DNA from: Prevotella sp. UBA5379
Lineage (GTDB): Bacteria; Bacteroidota; Bacteroidia; Bacteroidales; Bacteroidaceae
Direction of reading: 5' to 3'
Length of the DNA stretch: 18,121 nucleotides
Assembly: GCA_002409785.1 (NCBI GenBank)
Contig: DHOX01000054.1
Coordinates: 1-18,121 of the forward strand
Shown here: positions 12,669 through 18,121 of the stretch, in pieces
Layout of the letters: each line of letters starts with the position of its first letter
Numbering within the stretch: the stretch's first letter is position 1
Notes under the pieces: model-generated
The model's input: the letters and a program-made list of their open reading frames with translations, nothing else
The model's database searches: none
Told to the model about the DNA's origin: nothing
Position numbers and translations under genes: made by a program

Positions 12669-14603
12669 TTAAAGTTTCTTTTTCTTTTCTTCCAGTTCAG
12701 CCCGTTTCCGTTGCATATCCTGCTGCTGCTGCATTTGCATCTGCTGCATAGCCTGCAGGCGGGCGGCGAAACCACCGGTGGATTTCTTCGGACTTGCCGC
12801 ATTCTTGTTATAATGGGCTTCAAGAATGCTGAGCAGTTTCTTGTCGTTGGTCGTCTTCCTCAGCGTATACATGATGATTGCACTGAAGGCCAGACTGATG
12901 AAGTAATAGAAATTCAATCCTGAAGAATAGTCATTGAAGACAAAGAAGAAGAAGAGAGGCATCAGGTACATCATCCATTGCATCATCTTCATCTGGTCAG
13001 CCTGTTGTCCCACCATCTGGTCTTTCTGCAATTGCATCGTGAACCAACTGTAGACGATCTGTGCGATACAAAAGAGGATGCAGGTCAGTGACAGGTGATC
13101 ACCGATGAGCCACAAGTTCTTGTTCCATTCTATGATCGGGTCAAAAGTACTCAGGTCGTGCATCCATAAGAAACTCTGTCCCCGCAACTGGATGGCATTC
13201 GGGACAAAGTTGAACATGGCTATCCAGATAGGAGCCTGGACGAGGACAGGCAGGCAACCAGACAAGGGACTGACACCATATTTGGCATATTCCGACATCA
13301 TCGCCTGCTGCTTCATCATCTGGTCTTCAGGCTTGTTATACTGTTTGGTCGCTTCATCCAACTTGGGTCTCAGCACTCGCATCTTGGCTGAGCTCATATA
13401 ACTCTTCTTGACCATAGGATAAGTGATTACCTTCAGCAGCAGGGTGATGAGAATCAGGACGATGCCCATCGGGAAGATCTTACTCAGCCAGTCGAACACA
13501 TAGATGGTAAACCATCTGTTGATCACCCTGAACAGAGGCCATCCTAGATAGATCAGGCGCTGCAACTGGAGTTTATGGCCGAACGTGCTCTCTTTCTCAA
13601 CATGTTGGAGGAGTTGGAAATCGTTAGCACCAAAATAGAATTCAAATTCAGAAGGCCTTTTGCCCGTCGGATCAAAGAATGTTTTCATCTTTGCCCCATA
13701 TTGCTTCAGATAACCAGACCCCTTTTCCTGTGGGATGCTAGTCATGAGAGCATCCTCCTTGAAATTACTCTTGGAGATCATGACAGCACTGAAAAACTGA
13801 TCTTTGAAAGCCACCCAGTCAATCGGTTCCTTGACCGGCTGGTCAATTTTCTCTTTCCCCTGGTTGATATAGTCCGTACCTCCATCAGCCTTGTGATAGG
13901 TGAGGCTGGCATACCGGTTTTCAAAAGAGAAGCCGCGTTCCTGCTGGCGGCAATGCTCTGACCAGTCAATGTCCATGAGGTCAGTATCCGGGGAAAAGAG
14001 ATTGGCCATCCCCGTTGCCCGTAGGGTCATGTGAAGCATATAGTCCTTGCCCAGCCGATAAGTCATGATGATATATTTGCCTGTAGCTGCCTTGGCCGTC
14101 ATCACGACGGTGGAATCCGTGACATCCGATGGGGTGAAATACAGATCGCTGGTGACAATATTTGCATCCTTAGCGGCCAGCATGAAATTCAGGCTCTGGT
14201 CCTTGACATCAAAGAGGGTTACATTTCGGGAATCCTGAGAACCATCCTTTACTTTCAGGTTATGGCCGATATAGCCTTTGATGATGGCCTTTTCCACAAC
14301 CCCACCCTTGGTGTTGAAGGTAAGAGCCACCTTCTTGTTCTGAAGGACGATCTCCTGAGCTTTTCCTGCCAGTGCAGAGTGGAAGAGGGCAGTCGTATCC
14401 GCTTCTATTTTCTTCCTGGTTTCTGCTTGTTTCCTGGCGGCAGCAAATTGTGCCGTCTTGACAGCTTTGGCGCGCTGGACATTAGCGATTGAATCTTTTA
14501 CGAAGGCAGCTCTCTGCTCTTTATCTGAAGGTCTTGCCCACCAGCTGAAACCTATCAGGACCACGGCAATAAGCACAAAGCCGATAATACTATTTTTATC
14601 CAT
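12669..14603 (-). CDS. yidC: Membrane protein insertase YidC
   Basis: YidC/Oxa1 inserts and folds inner-membrane proteins alone or with SecYEG. The 644 residues show an N-terminal segment (IIGFVLIAVVLIGFSWWARPSD), a coiled-coil-like Lys/Ala/Gln stretch (about 27-70), a large periplasmic beta domain, then the conserved C-terminal core starting near IFPMGIVLILITLLLKVITYPM, with MSSAKMRVLRPKLDEATKQY and VSPLSGCLPVLVQAPIWIAMF. The arginine of the hydrophilic groove in E. coli (Arg366) aligns with Lys391. The cytoplasmic tail is rich in Gln and Met and ends in EEKKKKL, like the basic ribosome-binding tails of some YidC proteins. It follows pyrG by 37 bp and is probably co-transcribed. Confidence 0.97.
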   Translation of the reverse strand: MDKNSIIGFVLIAVVLIGFSWWARPSDKEQRAAFVKDSIANVQRAKAVKTAQFAAARKQAETRKKIEADTTALFHSALAGKAQEIVLQNKKVALTFNTKGGVVEKAIIKGYIGHNLKVKDGSQDSRNVTLFDVKDQSLNFMLAAKDANIVTSDLYFTPSDVTDSTVVMTAKAATGKYIIMTYRLGKDYMLHMTLRATGMANLFSPDTDLMDIDWSEHCRQQERGFSFENRYASLTYHKADGGTDYINQGKEKIDQPVKEPIDWVAFKDQFFSAVMISKSNFKEDALMTSIPQEKGSGYLKQYGAKMKTFFDPTGKRPSEFEFYFGANDFQLLQHVEKESTFGHKLQLQRLIYLGWPLFRVINRWFTIYVFDWLSKIFPMGIVLILITLLLKVITYPMVKKSYMSSAKMRVLRPKLDEATKQYNKPEDQMMKQQAMMSEYAKYGVSPLSGCLPVLVQAPIWIAMFNFVPNAIQLRGQSFLWMHDLSTFDPIIEWNKNLWLIGDHLSLTCILFCIAQIVYSWFTMQLQKDQMVGQQADQMKMMQWMMYLMPLFFFFVFNDYSSGLNFYYFISLAFSAIIMYTLRKTTNDKKLLSILEAHYNKNAASPKKSTGGFAARLQAMQQMQMQQQQDMQRKRAELEEKKKKL

Positions 14604-14640
14604 TTATAGTTCGATATTGAAAGATGAAAAACCCCTCACC

Positions 14641-16272
14641 TTATTTATGATTAATGGTCTGCTTTTTTTCTTTCTGAAAAGCAATGGCATGCTTGACAAA
14701 ATCTAAAAACAACGGGTGAGGTTTGAGGACGGTAGACTGGTATTCCGGATGGAATTGGGTTCCTATATACCATCTCAGTTTTGGAATTTCAACGATTTCT
14801 ACCAGATCGCTCTCCGGATTGCGGCCTACGCACATCATGCCGTTATTCTCAAATTCCGCCTCGTAGTCGTTATTGAATTCATAGCGATGACGATGGCGCT
14901 CGCTGATATGCTCCTGGCCATAGATCTCGTATGCTCGTGAGCCCTTCTTCAGATCACATTCGTAAGCTCCCAGGCGCATGGTCCCTCCCATGTTCGTGAT
15001 ATTCTTCTGCTCTTCCATAATGTCAATGACATTATGGGGCGTCTTTTCATCCATCTCGCGACTGTTGGCGTCCGTGTAACCCAGGACGTTGCGGGCGAAT
15101 TCAATCACCATCATCTGCATGCCATAGCAGATGCCGAAGGTAGGGATGTCGTGCGTGCGGGTATATTGAGCAGTTATGATCTTACCGTCTGTTCCCCGCT
15201 GTCCGAATCCCGGACAAATGATGATTCCATCCTGTCCCGTGAGTTTTTCTGCTACGTTCTCCTGGGTGATATATTGGGAATTGATAAAGGTGATATGTAC
15301 TTTATAATCGTTGTAGGTTCCGGCAATATAAAGACTCTCGCGGATACTCTTATAGGCGTCCTGTAAATCGTACTTGCCGACCAGGCCGATCTGAACGGTA
15401 TCCTTGGCTTTCTTCATGCGCTGCAGGAAACCTTTCCAGGGTTTCATCTCCGGCGTGGGGCCTACGGGAATCCCCATCTTCCTGAGGATGGCAGCATCCA
15501 GTCCCTGGTTCTGCATATTTACAGGAACCTCATAGATGCTGGGCATATCTTCACTCTGGATGACACAGTCCATATCCACATTACAGAAATCTGAAACTTT
15601 CTTCCGGATGGCATCGTTGAGATGCATCTCCGTGCGGAGAACCAGGATGTCAGGCTGGATGCCTACGCTTTGCAATTCCTTGACGGAATTCTGGGTAGGC
15701 TTGGTCTTGAGTTCATGTGCAGCCTTGAGGTAAGGGATATACGTAAGATGGATATTGACAGCATTCTTTCCCAGTTCCCGTTTCAACTGGCGGATAGCTT
15801 CCATATAGGGCGCGCTCTCAATATCACCGATCGTCCCACCGATCTCCGTGATGACGAAATCGTAATGATATTTCTGCCCGAGGAGTTTGATGTTACGCTT
15901 GATCTCGTTGGTGATATGCGGGACCACCTGAATGGTCTTGCCCAGATAGTCTCCCCGCCGCTCTTTATCGATGACTGATTTGTATATGCGGCCGGTGGTC
16001 ATAGAATTAGCCTTGGTCGTATGAATACTTGTAAACCGTTCATAATGCCCGAGGTCAAGGTCCGTTTCCATTCCATCCACGGTGACATAGCACTCTCCGT
16101 GTTCGTATGGATTCAGTGTGCCCGGATCAATGTTGATATACGGATCAAACTTTTGAATGGTGATGTCATATCCCCTTGCCTGAAGGAGTTTACCTATTGA
16201 TGCAGAGATAATTCCCTTTCCAATGGAAGAAACTACTCCACCTGTGACGAATATATATTTTGTTTCAGCCAC
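14641..16272 (-). CDS. pyrG: CTP synthase (glutamine-hydrolysing)
   Basis: It converts UTP to CTP using ATP and glutamine-derived ammonia, the last step of pyrimidine nucleotide synthesis. The 543 residues are the normal length. The synthetase domain opens with FVTGGVVSSIGKGIISASIG (P-loop, residues 8-27) and includes KFDPYINIDPGTLNPYEHGE. The C-terminal class I glutamine amidotransferase domain has the Cys382 nucleophile (FGICYGMQ, with Tyr where many have Leu) and His508/Glu510 (QFHPEYQS). The start ATG follows a -7 element by about 40 bases, with a palindrome at the predicted transcription start. yidC follows closely, the usual pyrG-yidC order in Bacteroidales. Confidence 0.98.
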   Translation of the reverse strand: MAETKYIFVTGGVVSSIGKGIISASIGKLLQARGYDITIQKFDPYINIDPGTLNPYEHGECYVTVDGMETDLDLGHYERFTSIHTTKANSMTTGRIYKSVIDKERRGDYLGKTIQVVPHITNEIKRNIKLLGQKYHYDFVITEIGGTIGDIESAPYMEAIRQLKRELGKNAVNIHLTYIPYLKAAHELKTKPTQNSVKELQSVGIQPDILVLRTEMHLNDAIRKKVSDFCNVDMDCVIQSEDMPSIYEVPVNMQNQGLDAAILRKMGIPVGPTPEMKPWKGFLQRMKKAKDTVQIGLVGKYDLQDAYKSIRESLYIAGTYNDYKVHITFINSQYITQENVAEKLTGQDGIIICPGFGQRGTDGKIITAQYTRTHDIPTFGICYGMQMMVIEFARNVLGYTDANSREMDEKTPHNVIDIMEEQKNITNMGGTMRLGAYECDLKKGSRAYEIYGQEHISERHRHRYEFNNDYEAEFENNGMMCVGRNPESDLVEIVEIPKLRWYIGTQFHPEYQSTVLKPHPLFLDFVKHAIAFQKEKKQTINHK

Positions 16273-16295
16273 GATAAATAAATATTTAAATTACC

Positions 16296-16309
16296 TTAGT
16301 TATAACTAA
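16296..16309. promoter_or_regulatory. Perfect palindrome at the pyrG transcription start, candidate operator
   Basis: TTAGTTATAACTAA is a 14-base perfect palindrome placed directly after the pyrG -7 element, where transcription should begin. It could be an operator or simply AT-rich symmetry. It is 24 bases upstream of the ATG. Confidence 0.35.
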
Positions 16310-16313
16310 TTTG

Positions 16314-16321
16314 CAAAGGTA
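16314..16321 (-). promoter_or_regulatory. -7 promoter element of pyrG
   Basis: The minus strand reads TACCTTTG, an exact TAnnTTTG match. Transcription would start near 16308, with a leader of about 35 bases. The divergent DUF3078 gene uses the identical octamer 77 bases away. Confidence 0.6.
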
Positions 16322-16397
16322 GTATAAAATAATGAAAGTGCCAACCGTTTTGGATGATTTCGTGTGGCAGAATGTTCGTTTTCTCATTTTTATTTCA

Positions 16398-16405
16398 TAC
16401 CTTTG
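16398..16405 (+). promoter_or_regulatory. -7 promoter element of the DUF3078 gene
   Basis: TACCTTTG matches TAnnTTTG exactly. Transcription would begin near 16411, with a leader of about 22 bases containing a purine-rich AAGAAAAGAAA directly before the ATG at 16433. This rules out the upstream in-frame ATG at 16364. Confidence 0.6.
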
Positions 16406-16432
16406 CCACCAACTGACAGACAAGAAAAGAAA

Positions 16433-17752
16433 ATGAAATATCGGTTTTTGATCGTCCTGCTTCTGGTTTCGGTTCAAGTGGTTAAAGCACAGAGAATCGG
16501 CGGTGGACTTGGAAGAAATTATACAGGTGAATCTGAGATAGTCCGAAATTATCTGGATTCACTGAATACCTATAAGAGTTGGTTGGATACAACCTCTTTG
16601 GAAGGTGTGTTCGCTAAGGATACGATAGCGGCCCGTAATCATCTGATGAATCAGAACAGGAGTTTCTTCCTCTTGGCCCCTTTGACTTTCTATCATTTCC
16701 CTGCCGTTCATCTCCTCGGACTTCACTACGGACAGGACTCGGATCAGGCGGCAGACCAGTTCCTGGATTCTACTTTAATGAATATCTATCTGAACTATCC
16801 TCAACTGGTCCGTCAGAGTGAGAAAGTACTTATCGCCAATTCCTCGAACCTTGACAGGATGGAACCGTCAGCCCAGCAGACCCATCCGGATTTTGTGGAT
16901 ATAGTGTCCCCTAAAGCTCAGGAGCCTGATGTGGCTCCGATGGATCTCCTGGTCAGGAAGCCTAATTTCTGGACTTTCCAGGGCGATTATTATTTACAGT
17001 TCATGCAGAACTTTGTCTCCAGTAATTGGTATAAGGGGGGACAGAGTAATTATTCTATGCTGGGGAACGTTGTCTTCCAGGCTAATTATGATAATCACCA
17101 GAGGTTCTTGTGGAGTCATAAACTGGAAATGCAATTGGGTTTTCAGAATTCCAGGGGGGACAGCATCCATTCCCTGATGGCTACAGAGAACATGATCAGA
17201 TATACGGACAAACTCGGGCTGCAGGCTACGAAAAACTGGTATTACACTTTCCAGACAATTGCCACAACTCAATTTACAAATACTTATAAGAGTAATGACC
17301 CGACGGTGTATGCAGCGTTCATGTCTCCTTTTAATCTTAACTTTTCAATCGGTATGGATTATAACGTCAACTGGCTGAAGAAGAAGTTGACGGGGACCGT
17401 TCATCTTGCCCCTGTTGCCTTAAACTGGAAATATGTCAAGATCAAGGATCTGGCTACTCGTTATGGCATTGACGAAGGAAAGCGTTCTCTGGTTGACTAT
17501 GGTTCTGAGTTTACGATCGACCTGAAATGGCAGATGTCCGACTTGATCAAATGGAATACCCGCCTTTATGGCTATACTTCATACAAGAGGACAGAACTGG
17601 AGTGGGAGAATACGTTTGTCTTCCAGTTGAGTAAATTGATTTCCTGCAACCTTTTTGTTTTCCCTCGGTTTGATGATGGCGCCAGCCGTGGCATTCATGG
17701 ATACTGGCAGCTGAAGGAATATCTGAGTGTCGGATTTTCCTATAGCCTGTAA
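16433..17752 (+). CDS. DUF3078 outer-membrane/periplasmic protein
   Basis: From the ATG at 16433 the product has 439 residues with a signal peptide (KYRFLIVLLLVSVQVVKAQ). The N-terminal part (about 25-170) is mixed. From about residue 180 (FWTFQGDYYLQFMQNFVSSNWYKGGQSNYS) it matches the DUF3078 domain of Bacteroidetes: amphipathic strands rich in Trp, Tyr and Asn that run to a final strand YLSVGFSYSL with a C-terminal aromatic/aliphatic end like a beta-barrel. It is therefore probably an outer-membrane protein. No function is known for the family. The upstream in-frame extension from 16364 is not signal-peptide-like and overlaps the promoter. It is divergent from pyrG and followed by a strong palindrome. 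Confidence 0.85.
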   Translation: MKYRFLIVLLLVSVQVVKAQRIGGGLGRNYTGESEIVRNYLDSLNTYKSWLDTTSLEGVFAKDTIAARNHLMNQNRSFFLLAPLTFYHFPAVHLLGLHYGQDSDQAADQFLDSTLMNIYLNYPQLVRQSEKVLIANSSNLDRMEPSAQQTHPDFVDIVSPKAQEPDVAPMDLLVRKPNFWTFQGDYYLQFMQNFVSSNWYKGGQSNYSMLGNVVFQANYDNHQRFLWSHKLEMQLGFQNSRGDSIHSLMATENMIRYTDKLGLQATKNWYYTFQTIATTQFTNTYKSNDPTVYAAFMSPFNLNFSIGMDYNVNWLKKKLTGTVHLAPVALNWKYVKIKDLATRYGIDEGKRSLVDYGSEFTIDLKWQMSDLIKWNTRLYGYTSYKRTELEWENTFVFQLSKLISCNLFVFPRFDDGASRGIHGYWQLKEYLSVGFSYSL

Positions 17753-17827
17753 AGCCTACGGGAGACTGGCGGTGTATCTGAGGCAGTCCGTCTCGTGCCC
17801 GGGTGAAAGTGCATCGCCGATAATCTG

Positions 17828-17865
17828 TAAGCGGGGATATTTCTGATCAGAAATATCCCCGCTTA
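17828..17865. terminator. 38-bp perfect palindrome, bidirectional terminator
   Basis: The arm TAAGCGGGGATATTTCTGA (17828-17846) is followed without loop by its exact reverse complement (17847-17865), centred on GATC. It lies between the converging DUF3078 gene and the barrel gene at the right edge. T tracts on either side are short, but the stem is long and GC-rich at its base. Confidence 0.75.
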
Positions 17866-17914
17866 TCATTTTGTGGCGTGTCGGGATGGATTGCTTTCCT
17901 CCATCCTTCTTCAT

Positions 17915-18121
17915 TCAGAACCGGAAGTCCACTTCTACATCCACGATAGAGTAGTTCTCCTTTTTCAGACTTCGGTCATTGACCATGGCGTATTCGCCAT
18001 TGATCTCGAAATTGTGATCAAATTCATAGTCTAATCCTACTTCATACTGGGATCTCATCCTGGAAGCATCACCCGTTGGCTGATACATGTCATAGCGGGC
18101 TTTAGCGTGAAGGCGTTTCTG
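17915..18121 (-). CDS. C-terminus of an outer-membrane beta-barrel protein (partial)
   Basis: The last 68 codons of a minus-strand gene that continues beyond the window. The visible residues form alternating strands (LHAKARYDMYQ, SQYEVGLDYEFD, FEINGEYAMVND, YSIVDVEVDFRF) separated by short polar turns, and the protein ends in Phe, the classic signal for BAM-assembled barrels. It is most like the last strands of a porin-type or DUF2490-type barrel, but the piece is too short to name the family. The stop is about 50 bp from the shared palindromic terminator. Confidence 0.6.
   Translation of the reverse strand, partial: QKRLHAKARYDMYQPTGDASRMRSQYEVGLDYEFDHNFEINGEYAMVNDRSLKKENYSIVDVEVDFRF

Noticed and set aside
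16364..16432. Longer N-terminus for the DUF3078 protein
   Set aside because: The -7 promoter element at 16398-16405 lies inside it, and the shorter form begins with a normal signal peptide.

Overview
This window looks like chromosomal DNA from a Bacteroidales bacterium, most like Prevotellaceae, although the genus is not proven. Three lines support this. Promoters match the Bacteroidetes -7 element TAnnTTTG (four clean examples ahead of genes). The gene families are typical of the group: a PorT-like barrel, DUF3078, a LysM/periplasmic-binding fusion, a DPP5-type S9 peptidase, a PafA-type phosphatase and a Bacteroidetes-style YidC. Exported proteins have short signal peptides ending in A-Q. 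No rRNA, tRNA, CRISPR array or complete insertion sequence was seen.

Layout: 1-617 is AT-rich and poorly coding, with one small uncertain ORF and a start-less open frame that may be a gene relic. At 618-2303 (+) lies a secreted GH9 cellulase-type hydrolase. At 2296-4435 (-) is a compact four-gene unit. It is read from a DUF134 regulator with a zinc ribbon, through two small NifX/NifB-type FeMo-cofactor-domain proteins, to a metallo-beta-lactamase-fold hydrolase. It has a recognisable promoter with a perfect inverted repeat just upstream of the -7 box. At 4744-6900 (+) is a two-gene unit: a LysM + type-1 periplasmic-binding protein and a PorT-like outer-membrane barrel. At 7030-8520 (-) is a PafA-type alkaline phosphatase. 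At 8521-8985 is a gene-free stretch holding the pafA promoter, a 13-bp direct repeat, a four-unit 22-bp tandem repeat and a palindromic terminator.

From 8986 to 16272 (-), read from high to low coordinates, come pyrG (CTP synthase), yidC (membrane insertase), a DPP5 dipeptidyl-peptidase and a 12-TM MFS transporter resembling the MFSD1 dipeptide carriers. An 18-bp hairpin separates yidC from dpp5. pyrG and a divergent DUF3078 gene (16433-17752, +) use facing promoters with the same -7 octamer. A 38-bp perfect palindrome follows, and then the C-terminus of another outer-membrane barrel on the minus strand, cut by the window edge.

Functionally, most of the window is core chromosome: nucleotide synthesis, envelope biogenesis, peptide and phosphate scavenging. 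The parts least explained by standard annotation are the DUF134-NifX-NifX-MBL unit with its operator and internal hairpin, the proposed DPP5/MFS peptide-use pair, and the 22-bp tandem array. None of these can be called a new system from sequence alone.
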